The notes beneath the pieces are model-generated. The model did no database searches. It had not been told where the DNA came from and was given only the letters and a program-made list of their open reading frames with translations. The position numbers were made by a program, and so were the translations under genes. From contig MU839842.1 in the NCBI GenBank assembly GCA_030411725.1, positions 248,001 to 312,000 on the forward strand: 64,000 bases of DNA. Direction: 5' to 3'. This DNA comes from Echria macrotheca. Its lineage: Eukaryota > Ascomycota > Sordariomycetes > Sordariales > Schizotheciaceae. Below, one piece after another: positions 31,213-43,000 of the stretch. Position 1 is the stretch's first letter. Every line of letters begins with the position of its first letter.

Positions 31213-33768
31213 ATGTCTCACTACCCGACTACTCGACTCGGACTGCCCCTTCCTGAGGTCACTTCGTCAACTGGCAGTACCCTAGCCGTACCCGCATTTG
31301 CTTCATATGATGCAATGGGCACTGTTACTTCATTTGCAGGTCAAGTTGCAGGTCTAGGCAAGTTAGGGGGGCCAATACGCCCTCCTCTCCCAAGACCTCA
31401 CCGCGCATCGTCAGGGGCGTGGAACCCAAAGGATGACCGTGCGCTATTGGCCCTGCGCGCGATGGGAAAGAACTGGAACCAGATTCAGCGAGAGGCCTTC
31501 CCCGGCAAGACCGGTAACGCCTGCCGGAAACGATACGAACGTCTCATGGAACTTCGCGGTCGCAATGATTTCGACAGCCGCAAATTTGAACGGTTGAGTG
31601 CAGAGTACATGAAGATGCGCAAGGAGATCTGGCAGCCCCTCGCGCAGCGGGTTGGTGAAAGGTGGGATATTGTTGAGGCACAGGTATGTTCCCTTGGTTC
31701 TCTCCAAACAAAACTCCGGGAATCTGTCGTCCCTGTCACGTTGGAGGCTGTAACCGCAACACTCTGCCTAACATTTTTGCACTCTTAGCTCATGTCCAAT
31801 GGACTCAGGTTCATCCAATCCCACGAAAAGGCTTACGCTGGGCGGAAAGGCATCGAATCCGGCCACCCCCTACCAGGATACGATGATGATAGCGATATTT
31901 CTGGCAGAGGCCTCACACCGATTGACGGCTTAGCAGAGTACCGCGGAGCCGAGGAGATACGACAAGAGCCGCCAGCGTTGGCCTCGGACCCTCCTCAGAC
32001 TCAAAAAAACGAGGGCATCGCCGGCCAAGGCGACTGGAGAGATTCCGATTCCGAGGCGACGACAGCACGCAAATACGACGATGCCTTAGGGTCAGAGACT
32101 CTCAGAAGCCCTCCCCTGAATTACAGGCCCAACAGGAGTACTTCTTCCGACCCAGAACAAACAGCGGATGCGCCAAGGGACTTTCCAACCGAAAGCTTCA
32201 CAGCGAGTCGACTGACGCCCACCGTGGCTCTTCACGATAACCCTGACACAGCAGATGATCAAGCACGTTCTGATGCCGAGGTTACTACCTCCCCAGGTAG
32301 CGGCGAGTCTGACCTCGGCACGGAGTCCTCCAGTGCTTCGGGCGACGAGAGAGACTCGACAAGACTCGCCGAAGATCCAGGATCTGAAGGGTCAACCGAG
32401 CTGTCATACTCTTTTGTTAGACCATCCAGAGCTGGAAGCGGTTTAACGGGAATGATGATCCGGTGGTTTGACCAGTGGATCGAGAGACAGTTTCGGGAAT
32501 GCGCCTCAGGGTGTTGTTCCGGCGCAATCTCGCAGCCGGCTCCCGGGCTCACCCCGTCGAAAGACAACAGCACAACCGATAAAGGCAAGAACGCAGCGGG
32601 TAAACGAAAAGCTGAGGAGAACATACCAGATGACGATTCCGAGGATGAAGCGAGAAGGGATCCGAAAAAGCCGAGACCAGGGGACCCGGGCTTTCAGGGA
32701 GCGAGGAGATTTGCTTGTCCATTCTTCAAACGGAACCCGACTCGCTACCAAGAGTTTACATGGAGGTCATGTCAAGGGCCTGGTTTCAAGTCCATTCACA
32801 GGTTGAAGTACGTCATTTCTTCGCCAGTTATCTCCTTCATGGCTTATTACCTATTCGTACGTTTTAAAGCTGACTCTCACCAGGGAGCACCTTTACCGCA
32901 GACATATGCTTCCAAAACATCGATGCATGAGATGCTACACAGCATTCCCAAGCGAACACGAGCTTCACTCACACATGCGCTCAGAGTTCCCCTGTGCTCT
33001 GGGCTTGGAGGACAGCACGGAAGGCATCACAGACGCGCAAGAAAGCCTACTGAAAAGACGCTGTAGTCCTTCCAAGGATGAACATCAGCGGTGGATTGAC
33101 GTATATCGGATTTTGTTTCCAGATGGTGACCCTTCTGCGATCCCTTCTCCATGTGAGTAATATCTGCTACTGGGAATAGATTGTCTGGAGCATAGCTAAT
33201 GGACTTAGATTACGAGACCATCTCCGAGCAGGCCCATCTTCCTGAGCTCCGATGCTCACACGAAGCAGCCTTCTCCCGTTTCAAGGTTTTCGTGCGGATG
33301 AAAGGAAGACAGCGTCTCGAGAGGGTGTTTGAGAGCTTTGAGCCCGAGGTCAAGATCCTACTGGGCGGAAAGCTGAAGCAGATACTATCCGAGGAGCTCT
33401 CCAAGCTGCAGCTGGAGCTTATCGATGACTTTCGCAAGCAGGAAACCAGTCACGATGCCGCTGTATCATCGGAGGACCCTCTTCATTTCGCGGCTTCAGG
33501 GGATCACCCCCAGGACGCATCCCTGGACGCCTGCAACGACGTACCGGATGCAGAGTTTCCCATGGGATTGCTTGAGAGTATGGACTGGACGGCTTTCGAA
33601 GTTCCGGACTTTGATTTCGCAATCACGTACCCGCTGCCTGATGGAAGCTCTGAGGGGTCTTCTGCAACCCGCGATCTGGAGTCTTCGGAGTCATCATTCC
33701 TAGGGCTGCTTTCGGAGAAGAGGGCGGATTCTGGTTATGGTTCATGGATAGGGGCGGACGGTCGCTGA
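31213..33768 (+). CDS. Myb/SANT-like and C2H2-like zinc-finger protein
   Basis: Four exons: 31213-31683, 31789-32807, 32884-33152 and 33209-33768, giving 772 residues. Introns are GTATGT...GCCTAAC...TTAG, GTACGT...GCTGACTC...CCAG and GTGAGT...AGCTAATG...TTAG. Residues about 60-115 form a Myb-like domain (GAWNPKDDRALLALRAMGKN, AFPGKTGNACRKRYERLM). After a long acidic/Ser-rich linker comes the fungal zinc-finger cassette: RRFACPFFKRNPTRY, C-x3-GF, RLKEHLYRRH, then CMRCYTAFPSEHELHSHMRS and a final Cys. Downstream is a predicted amphipathic helix (KLKQILSEELSKLQLELID) and an acidic tail. It is likely nuclear and DNA-binding. The cassette and two intron positions recur in the gene at 49468-52680. 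Confidence 0.85.
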
Positions 33769-34139
33769 GGTATTGTACATCTTTGAGGACCGCAGAAGTG
33801 ATGAATGTCTTTCGGTGGTGAAGCGCGACGGGTGTTGGGTGCTCTGGGTGTACCTGCAGGCTGTCGGGGATCTTTCGATCGGTCAAACAGCGGTGATGAA
33901 CCTTCCGGGCTGTAAAATGCAAGTTTTTTCGCCCAACCCCTCCTGGGAGCCTGGAGCCTGCTGGAGGCCTGACATTTCTCAAATCCTATTGGTGCTGGCC
34001 TGGCTTGCATGTGTGGCGTTGGCCGAGATCTCGTGACCCCCATCCGTCTCCAACATTCACTCTCTCGCTCACTGCAACATTACACCAAAAAGACCGATTG
34101 CACCAGACGACGATAAACATCACGGGCTGTCGGATCAAG
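33769..34139. other. intergenic, no gene seen
   Basis: The 3' flank of the zinc-finger gene and promoter of the second DUF6594 gene. No start codon in the DUF6594 frame precedes 34140. Confidence 0.5.
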
Positions 34140-35135
34140 ATGTCTACTCCTGACACGATTGAATTGGCGACGATTTCTGATGGATCTGAACAGCAACAGA
34201 TGCCGCCCCAGCCTCGGTCCCTTCCGGGACCAGACGAATCTGCCCACGGCCTGGCTGGTGATGGCTTGTCCCTACACTCGTGGGAAGCAGCCCTCCAGGG
34301 AAACAAATGCCAGATCGTCCAGTCAGTCTCTCCTCGCTGGAGCAAACTCAGCTGGGCTTACAGGCTGCTGCGGGTCCCCTTTCCAAATCCGGAGCAGTGC
34401 GGCTACGACATTAGCATCATTGAGATGCAGCGAACCTACGTGAACGCGCTGCGAGCTGAGCTGGTCGATCTCGGCATCCAACTACGGTGGCCAGATGATC
34501 TTCCCAAGACAACAAGCCGTCTTTCCAAGACACTGGAAAAATACGGTATGGACTGCACTTTCCTCACTCGTTATCTCATGTACCTTAGCCATCCATCTAA
34601 CCAGCACTCAACAGTTCAGGCTATTCGCGACCTCGAATACATGGAACCCCCTTTCCTAAGGAAGCCTAGCAACTTCAAAGTAGCTTATGAGCGTGGCTTC
34701 GATCGCGGGCTTCTCCGGAATGCCATGGAGCGAGCACGAAATACCCGCCCCCCAGCGAACCGCGACACGAACGACGGAGCAGCTCCCTTTGTATTGTCGC
34801 GCTTCATGAGAGATACCGGCCCCTGGGAAAATCTTCCCGCCAATGCCGAGATCAAGTCATTCGTGCACAGTGAGCCGGGGTCCACGTTTGGGCTTATCTT
34901 TGGCGTATGCGGGATCTGCGCACTGCTTGCCCCGATGTGGACGCTTGCCTTTACGATCGACTTGTCTCTCCAGTTGAGCATCACCACGATTTACATATGC
35001 GCGTTCTGCTTCGCACTCACCTTTTTCCTCGACAAGCCGGAGCACATCCTTGGTGGTTCTTTGGCTTATGCGGCTGTCTTGATGGTCTTTGTGGGCGCCA
35101 CAATGGCGGACCCTAACAAGTCGGGAGATGCGTAA
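34140..35135 (+). CDS. DUF6594 membrane protein, copy 2
   Basis: A paralogue of the gene at 178-1440. The ATG is at 34140. One 69-nt intron, 34546-34614 (GTATGG...CATCTAACC...CAACAG), is multiple-of-three and stop-free. Splicing gives LEKYVQAIRDLEYM, equivalent to LQEYTKALQDYDYM in copy 1, and both introns are phase 1 at the same place. The spliced protein is about 308 residues. The C-terminal hydrophobic segments (GVCGICALLAPMWTLAF, LSITTIYICAFCFALTFF) and LDKPEHILGGSLAYAAVLMVFVG define the family. Function is unknown, and a membrane location is likely. Confidence 0.85.
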   Translation: MSTPDTIELATISDGSEQQQMPPQPRSLPGPDESAHGLAGDGLSLHSWEAALQGNKCQIVQSVSPRWSKLSWAYRLLRVPFPNPEQCGYDISIIEMQRTYVNALRAELVDLGIQLRWPDDLPKTTSRLSKTLEKYGMDCTFLTRYLMYLSHPSNQHSTVQAIRDLEYMEPPFLRKPSNFKVAYERGFDRGLLRNAMERARNTRPPANRDTNDGAAPFVLSRFMRDTGPWENLPANAEIKSFVHSEPGSTFGLIFGVCGICALLAPMWTLAFTIDLSLQLSITTIYICAFCFALTFFLDKPEHILGGSLAYAAVLMVFVGATMADPNKSGDA

Positions 35136-35607
35136 CGGTGTGGTTATGTGCCTCTTTGGTATTTACCTATGCCACATGGCCAGTATCCGTGCAAATATTC
35201 CTGTGTGAGGTATTTCTATCATTTTTACAGAATCTGACCTTCTCCCGTCCTTTGGATTCCGGCTTTCAGCCCGGTTTGTTGGCTACAGAGACGAGAACTA
35301 CTTGTCAGAAACACACGTTTGGGAGAATCTCCAGCTTAGCAGTTTGTTACGTCGCGCCAATACTCCTGCACGCTATACCTTTCACCATTGTTCGCGCGCA
35401 CACCCCTAGGACTCAAAATTCACATCACCACCGTATCAAGACCGGAGAAGATAAGGACAAGTCCAGTTGTTTTTGGAAGAAACGGGCCCGAAACGCAAAC
35501 TACCTAGGTACCTAGAAAAAAAGCAAAAAAGTCTACATCACACCACCCCACTCTCTACCCCCAACCCCTGAATCGTGTACCCGGCGGGGAGCAACACTAC
35601 CCTGAGC
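35136..35607. other. intergenic, no gene seen
   Basis: The space between the convergent DUF6594 and small secreted protein genes. No coding signal was found. Confidence 0.5.
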
Positions 35608-36030
35608 TCACTTGGCAGCGCAGCAGTCGTTGACGGTGCTGCCGCACTTGCCGCTCTCCGGCGGCTGGCAGGCCAAGCCTGTGCGGGGGCAGTAGTCGTC
35701 GTACGAAAGCGTGTTGCCGGCCTGGCACGTGTAGAGCGCGTCGAAGCGGCGGCTCTCGTCGAGGCCGGGCTGGGCCTTGCGCATCTGGTCCAGCCAGTAG
35801 TCGTGGGCTTTTGAGGAAAAAGGTTAGTGGTGCTCAGGTGAAAAGAAAAGGGATGGTTGTGTGGAGAAGCGGAGATGTGAGAAGCGAAAAGACGTACTGG
35901 CTCCGTTGTTGGTCAGGGTGAAGCCGCAGTACTGCTGGCCTACGTTGCAGTTGGCGGGCATGGGGCCGGCGGCGTTGGTCTGCCCGGCGAGGGCGGCCAC
36001 GAGGGCGACGACGAAGGTGAAGGTCTTCAT
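35608..36030 (-). CDS. small secreted protein with eight cysteines
   Basis: Two exons, 36030-35898 and 35807-35608, with a 90-nt intron (GTACGT...CCACTAACC...AAAAG), phase 1, giving 110 residues. The signal peptide is MKTFTFVVALVAALAGQTNA. The mature protein of about 90 residues holds eight Cys (CNVGQQYC, YTC, YC, LAC, KC, DCC), suggesting four disulfides. It has the size and cysteine content of effector-like or antimicrobial secreted proteins. I recognise no family, and no activity can be assigned. Confidence 0.75.
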
Positions 36031-38354
36031 CTTGACAGAGAGTTGGGGGATGGTTTGGAACCGGTTGGTTGCTTTGAAATGAAAGATGAGAGTGAATGAA
36101 GTGCTGGTTGATGGATTTGAGTGCTGGATATCTGGGGAAACAGCCTCTTATTTATACACGATGAGATAGGCTCCATGTCGGAATTTTGCACTCCTTCATG
36201 GAAGAGCTGAGACCGCTGCCCGGTTGCATGTCAAACCTCTCATCCACTGCGTGGCAAGGCTGAATTTCCCCCCCCTTAGGTAATCCTTGCTATGTCCGTC
36301 TCATGGCGCCTGATCGATGCTCTGTAATCATCAGCTTACTGTGTGAACACCAAACACAGCCAGAGTCGCGCCGTAGACAAACCACCTCTACCAATATTCC
36401 CCCATGTCTGCGGAGTCACCTGTCCGGATCCCTCGCACTCGACAAGTCGCTGTGCCCTTTTCCATTTCTGGGTAGGACGTCGACTTGGAACTCACCGTGC
36501 TTGGCATGGGTGATGAAAGGAGCAAGGAATGCTCTCGACAACATCGGGGAGCAACTGAGATGGAAGCCATGTCAAGCAGAGGAACTTCACAACGACCAAA
36601 CCCAACGAGCTTCTATATGAGTATCTTCGGTTACTGAACGAAGAAAAAGAGACAGAAGAGAAGACTCAACTAGGTACCAAACCTACCTAACCGCTACAGC
36701 ATACCAGAACAACAAGAAAAGAAGCGTCACCAACCAGTGTAGCCCAATTTCGGTTTGCGAGACATCAGAAGGATGACAAAATCGATGGTATGGCATAGTA
36801 GTACAAAAAAAAAACGCATAACAGCTGCCTGGTGCAAAGGCCATCGAGTATCCATGGTAAATACGCATCCTCCATTTTCGGAATCGGTTTGTCAGTATAA
36901 GTATCTCATTGGACGAGGGTATGTGGATCAGCAACCCCTTCGGATCCTTTGAACCATGTGTTCGTCCGAATTCGAATAGGGGTAGTTTTCTTACGCCCCG
37001 TCAGGTGCGGCATCGAATCCGGTTTCTGGATGGCTGTGCCGCTTTTGTGCGTGTTTCTGCATGACTTTCAAAGTTTGGTGGAAGACTAAATAGGTCTTAA
37101 GCTGCGAGGTTTACGGATACTACGTTGTGGAAGGCAAGGGGGTTCGATGTGAAGGAGAGTTATGGAGAAGCTGTCAAGTCATGTTATGTACAATACTAAC
37201 TTCACATGGATATGTACTTCACATGGATATGTGGTGATACATTTTTAATTGATACTTTTCATCTTTCTCCGCGAAGCTCCCTATGTACCTACACTTACGC
37301 TTTTGGGCGTTTACTGGTCTTATCCGTGGCGCTGGCATCAGGAGTCGACAAGTGGTAAATGTTCTCTTTCCATAGGGCCGTCCTTCCTCACACACGATGG
37401 AATTCTCTCATTATGCAAGTGCTCAAATGGGCCGCAGCTGCATCCTGCCACATGATCAGGCGTTGTCATAGCCTGATCGGATAGGTAAGCTGCGCCGTCG
37501 GTCATGGTCATTCTCGGCCCGACCGGACGCCTAGCCCACGCGGTCTGGTAGAAGCACAAGGACCTCCTGGTTATTGGGTGGCTAGCTTCAGCAGCAGCCA
37601 GAAAATAGTGGGTAAGAGTAAGCCAATACGAATCCTTGATGGTCAGTTACCTGGTTCCCGGGGTGTCAAAGGCGGCACAGGCGGCCAGCATCGGAGACTT
37701 CTAGGTTGGCTTACACCCTTCGTGTTTCTCAATGTAACCTCCCTTGCATGAGTTCTAGAAGGTTGCCACGCGGTCGAGGAAGGCTGAGCCGCTTCCAGAA
37801 TCCCATTCCAAGCCATTTCCCAAAGCGTTCATACTCTTATTCTTACCTATTCTGCATCAGATCCGCAGTACTTCGGTACCATGAAGACTGGATCCAGCCG
37901 TGTGATGTATTGTACAAAGCGGCCAGCCTACCAAGTGAGGCACGGGCATTGAAGCCAGGTATAACAATTATTCGTATTACGTACATAAAAAGTCAACATT
38001 ACGCGTTCGACTCTGATAATACAAGCACGTGGGATGTCCGAGATACAGAAAGCTTTCCCCGGAGGCATCTACGACGTGGGTTCCAACGAAGAGAATGCCT
38101 CCTCAACCACCCCTCTTGAACACAAAGGCAACAACACCTATTTTGCTTCTCCCTATCTGCAGAATGGGCACCAATCGATATCGAAAAGCGAAGCTGAAAG
38201 AAACCTAGAACATCTTTTCTCCATCAAGAGGCCAGAATTAAATACATACGAGGCCTAAGATTGATATGCATTGTACAGTCCCAAGCCAACGTCACCCCTT
38301 CCTCCCTCCCCATTCCTCATCCCACGCCTCCGACCCGTCCCTCCCAACCAACCT
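36031..38354. other. 2.3-kb gene-poor stretch
   Basis: Stop codons are frequent in all frames and the remaining open frames are short. I could not assemble a spliced gene or find an RNA gene. Its GC content is intermediate and it does not look RIP-mutated. Confidence 0.4.
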
Positions 38355-38787
38355 CTACCAATCACAAGAAACCTCACTCCAGACCTCCCGCCCATCAGCA
38401 TCATCACTCCCCTCCCGATACGTCCTCCTAATGCACCGCCAGCTCGAAGCGCCCTCATAAAAGAACCAGCCGTACCCGCCCCCGCTGTACAGACACAGCT
38501 GCTGCATGTCCACCGGGCCCGGGTGATCGACACATCCCTCGTGCGGCAGGCGGGTGACCGACTCCCTGATCCCCTTGGAATCCGAGGTCCAGCTGGAGAA
38601 AATTGCCTGACGTCCGTTGGCGAAGTACCATTCTATTTCGAAGGTGTCTGCGAGGATTGTGGTGGCGCTGAGGGTGGCTGGGGTGAGTGTTAGTATGTCA
38701 GTTTTGTGTATGGAAATGGGAGGGGGGGAAATAGGGGTATGGATGGGGAGGGTTACCGGTAAGCCAGACCGTCGGGGTGATCTTCAT
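38355..38787 (-). CDS. small secreted protein, 117 aa, visible only after splicing
   Basis: Exon 1 (38787-38757) encodes only MKITPTVWLT plus one base. A 79-nt intron (GTAACC...ATACTAACAC...CCCAG) joins it to exon 2 (38677-38355), which stays open to a TAG. The joined N-terminus, MKITPTVWLTATLSATTILA, is a plausible signal peptide. The mature part of about 97 residues has four Cys (EGCVDH, QLCLYS, WRCIRR, VSCDW) and is rich in Trp and Gly (SGGGYGWFFYEGASSW). I recognise no family. The perfect branch site and closing phase support the model, but the tiny first exon makes it less certain than its neighbours. Confidence 0.65.
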
Positions 38788-39526
38788 TTTATACCGATGA
38801 TGTTTTCTCGGAAGCGTTCCCGGGAGCGCGGAAGTGATGGTTTTCTCAATAGGCGTGCGTAAAAGAACAACGAATGCCATATTTCACCATATACCATAGC
38901 GGGAGAAACTAGGTTGCGAGCAGTGCAATAGGGCTGATCTAGATGAGTTAGCCTAACCGCTGCAAGAAGCCTTACGACCCAGAGAAGTCCAACTGCTTCC
39001 GAGAATTCCAACTGCTTCGACCCACTTATAGGGGTGTTGTGGGCCCTGATGCGAGCCCTCTGGTTGGCTACAGCAAGCCAGATGGGGCCTTGGGATGTAC
39101 CGTGATGTACCCGGCCAGAGGGGGCATGGCAGTAAGGTCAGCGATATACTGTTATATAAGGGGTTGTTTACTAGGTCAGGGGGTGCTAGGGGGTAGGCCG
39201 TGGTGTAAACAAGCCCCTATACGGCCCTGCGATCCTACCAGGCCCTCGTCGGCTTGTAAAGGTAGGTAATCGTGATCTTGACCCCCGGATCCATTCAATA
39301 GCTGGTCAGCTGCTGGCAGTTCTCATCACTCGATCGCAGGTACGGATAATCGTTGTTGCCGGCTAGCTACCCGGCTAGTTAGGCGATTACCTTATACCTT
39401 CCTTCTATGACCTTTGGAAACTTGGGAACTTCGTTAATCTTATAACCTTTGCAAAGGCCTGACTGCAGCTATCACAACACCAAGGCAACTAACTGACCCC
39501 TTTAATTAGACTTCCTTTAATCAGAC
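38788..39526. other. left flank of the copia element
   Basis: No gene is seen. From about 39040 the sequence has a patchy, repeat-like composition and may be older transposon debris, but I could not assign it. Confidence 0.35.
39522..39526. repeat. target-site duplication, left copy
   Basis: CAGAC directly before the left LTR, identical to 45847-45851. Confidence 0.9.
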
Positions 39527-40013
39527 TGTTGAAGTGCAGCCATTAGTGGCTCGTGGCAGTGGTGCTTCCACTGCTACAGGAGGTCCTTACAGGGACCTGT
39601 GCTGCCTGCAAAACCGCTACCGGACCTACTGTGGTCCGGACCTTCCGGGAATCCACACCCCTGACTCAGGGGTCAGGGGCTAGCACCCACTAGGGAATCC
39701 ACTCTACAGGGGATCCTACCCACTATAAGATCCACAGCCCCAAAAGGATTCCCCACACACAATCCTTTCCTTCTACTTACTCCGGCACTTTCCTTCGGCT
39801 ACTACAGCCACCACACGCCTATATCAGGCCCTTTCCTTGCTCCTATAAAATAACCTTAAATAGTTAAGTATCTTGTTATCTTATCTTCCTACTGTTAAAT
39901 TAATTATAATAAGCTATCCGCTTTTTTTAGCAATACTATTATATTAACCTATACAGCGCCACCTAGTCGCTTTCGCTACCCTAATTACTAATTAGACCCT
40001 GTATCGTTTAATA
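39527..40013 (+). repeat. left LTR of copia element
   Basis: 487 bp. The first 310-320 bp keep near-normal composition; the remainder is heavily transition-mutated. It aligns without length difference to the right LTR. Confidence 0.92.
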
Positions 40014-40028
40014 GGTTATAAGCTTAGT
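40014..40028 (+). other. primer-binding site for half tRNA-iMet
   Basis: GGTTATAAGCTTAGT starts at the first base after the LTR. It equals the reverse complement of the anticodon-stem 5' half of initiator tRNA-Met (GGTTATGAGCCCGGC) at 10 of 15 positions. All five differences are G-to-A or C-to-T. Drosophila copia and yeast Ty5 use the same internally cleaved primer. Confidence 0.75.
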
Positions 40029-40072
40029 CAGCATTACTCCGGACTGGATTTACTGTGCGTTTTTACACTAAA

Positions 40073-43000
40073 ATGGCCGAAGATGTTGCTATGAGCAATT
40101 ACCCGGAGCTCTCCGCCGCTAATAACCCTAAAAACCTCGGTATTGCTACTATAGCCGATTTTTAAACCTTATGAGAAGATTTCCGATTATTTAGTAAGTA
40201 AGTTTAATTTTTTACTGATTATTATAATATTCCTTTTTTTAATAGGGTTTCCTTAGCTTTTTTTACTAATTACCCTTTAGTTGGCTTTCCTTTGGTTAAA
40301 TTTCTACCTTTTTATAATTTATTTCTTACTGCTTTTTTAACTAAATTACCTTCTCCTCCTCCTTTAGCTAAGTTAATAGTAAACCTAACGTTAATTAATT
40401 ATAACTATAGGGTTATAACTATAAGGGAATTTATTAAATAATCCCTTTATCTCCTTAAGTAAGAATTCCTTATTAGCCCTGAAAATTATTAATAATAACG
40501 CCTAATTATTACGATTTAACTTAAAGTTTTTTAAATTCCTAATTTTATTAATTACCCCTATAAGGTTATTAGTTGCTTTAATAATATTTAAAAGGTAATT
40601 TTTCTTTTAACCCTTTAGAAAATCCTTAAAAAAGGTCTTTTATTAATTATTATCTATGAAATTAGCTTTATTATAACCTTTATACGTTTATAATAATAGT
40701 ATATTCCCTTTTAGAACTAACTTAGGTATTTACTATATAAAACCTTTTATAACCTTTTTTTTAAAGGAGATATTTTAGTAATAAACTATAGTATTAAATT
40801 TAATGCTTTAGTTAATTAATTACGCGGTATAAAAACTAATATTGCTTAAATTAACTAAGTTAATTATTACCTTAATATAATTTAAAAAGCTTTTCCTAAT
40901 TAAACTAAACGTAGTAAAATTTTTATATGTTAGGAGAAGTGGTTTTTAAAAACAACTGGTTAGTTAATTTATTTAACCTTTTGGTATTTTTAGAAGGATT
41001 TATTTGCTAATAACCGTAATTAATTTACTTTTATAAATTAATAGCTTTTAGTTTTTTAAGTTAAATATAAAAAGGGTAAAAATGTATATTATTATTGCTT
41101 TAATTATTAAGGTATTTGTTAGGGGTAATATAACTTAGTATTTAATAAACGGCTTAATTATTATAAAAATGCTACTGTATTAGTTGTTAAGAAGATTAAT
41201 ATTTACCTTTACTAAAATAATTTTAATAATACCTTTTATATTAAAAAAGTTGTTTACCTTTTAGGATTTTCTGATAATTAAAGTAATAATAGTGATAATA
41301 GTAATTTTAAAGCTTTTATTATTACTTATAACCTTAAAATTAATATTACCTTTAATTATAACTTTAATAATAAACCCGTTTAGTTTTTAGCTAGCTTTAA
41401 ATATAAACTTGCTTAATTTATAGTTGTTTTTAGTTTTAAACGTATATTTGCTTAGTTTATAACTATACTTAGTTATTAACTTGCTTAAGCTTACGGTTTA
41501 GTAACTTATTATACTAAATGTAGAGGAAAAAATTTCCTTTTAATTTGGTAACTTTTTAATACTAAATTTATAGTTTATATTTATATTAATAGGTCCTTAT
41601 TTATTAATTTATAAATTAACGGTAACCTTAATATTATTAAAACTGGGGGTAAATTTATTTGCTTTAAGGGTATAAGTATAGTAAAAATTAATATATACGC
41701 TAGTAATAATAGTAGCGGAAACGTATTATATAAAATATTAACCTTTATTATAATACTTTTTATACTTGAATTCCCCCTTAACGTAATTAGTAATTATAAA
41801 CTTTACGCTTTTAGGGAAGTATTAATTAAGTAGAAACTTTTCTTTAGGGTTAAAAAATTAATTATAATATTAGACTTTTTAAAAAAGGGTTTTTTTTTTA
41901 AACTAAAGGCCCTTATTAAAGTATATTATACTTTTATTTTTATTATTAAGGTTTTCGAAGTTAATTAATAATATTATTAAAATAACTTTAATTTCGTTAA
42001 AAACGCTTAAATAACCCCGTTACTAATTATAACGGCTTTAAAGCTATTATTAATTACTATAGGCTTTAACCTAAAGCTATTATTAATAATTATTGGCTTT
42101 AACTACCCTATAACGCTTAAATAATTAATTTAAGGGTTATTATTAATAATTATTAGCTTTAATTTAAGGCCCTTATCGATTATTATAAGTTTAAACTTAA
42201 GATCTTTATTAATAATTATAGGTTTTAACTTAAAGCTTTATAACGAGGATATATCCCTAAAGGGAATTACTAACGCAAAGGGGGCTAATTTTATAGTTTC
42301 CCTAATAAAGCTGAAAATAGCTTTTAAGGCCTTAATTAAGGCGGCTAGGCTTTAGTATATTAGGCTTAACTATATTAACCTTAACCTATTAAAAAAGATA
42401 GCCTTAATTATAAAGGGAATACCCTTTTTTTAAAAGGTTAGGCTTTAAAACCTTATTTATAAAAGCTATAATATAGCTAAGATTTTTTAATAACCCTTTC
42501 GTAAGGCCGTTAAAAACCCTTTATATACCTTAAACTAAATAAAGGGGGATATATTCGTAATTTAGCTTATGCTATTAAATGGTAAGTTATATAGATTAAT
42601 TTTAGTTGACTAAAAGATTTGCTTCCAGATCCTTTACCTCTTTAAAATTAAAGATAAAATAGCTTTAGTAACTAAATTAACTATATGGGGTTTTAATAAT
42701 AAGTATAGGCGTTATTTAAGTAAGTTTTACTATAATGGTAGTATAAAGATTAAACTTTTTATACCGTTTCTAATTAAAATTGAAATTATATTTAGTAAAT
42801 TAAGCCCCTACGTTTATAATTAAAATGGCTTACTTAAATAAATTATTAGAATTATTTTAGACCGGCTTAAAGCTATTATAATTGCTTTAAGGTTTTCTTT
42901 TTTTTATAAAATTACGTAATTAACTTAGTAATTAAGATTATTAATAAAATAGCTAATACTACTAAAAACCTTACCTTTTACTAATTATTTATAAATAAGA

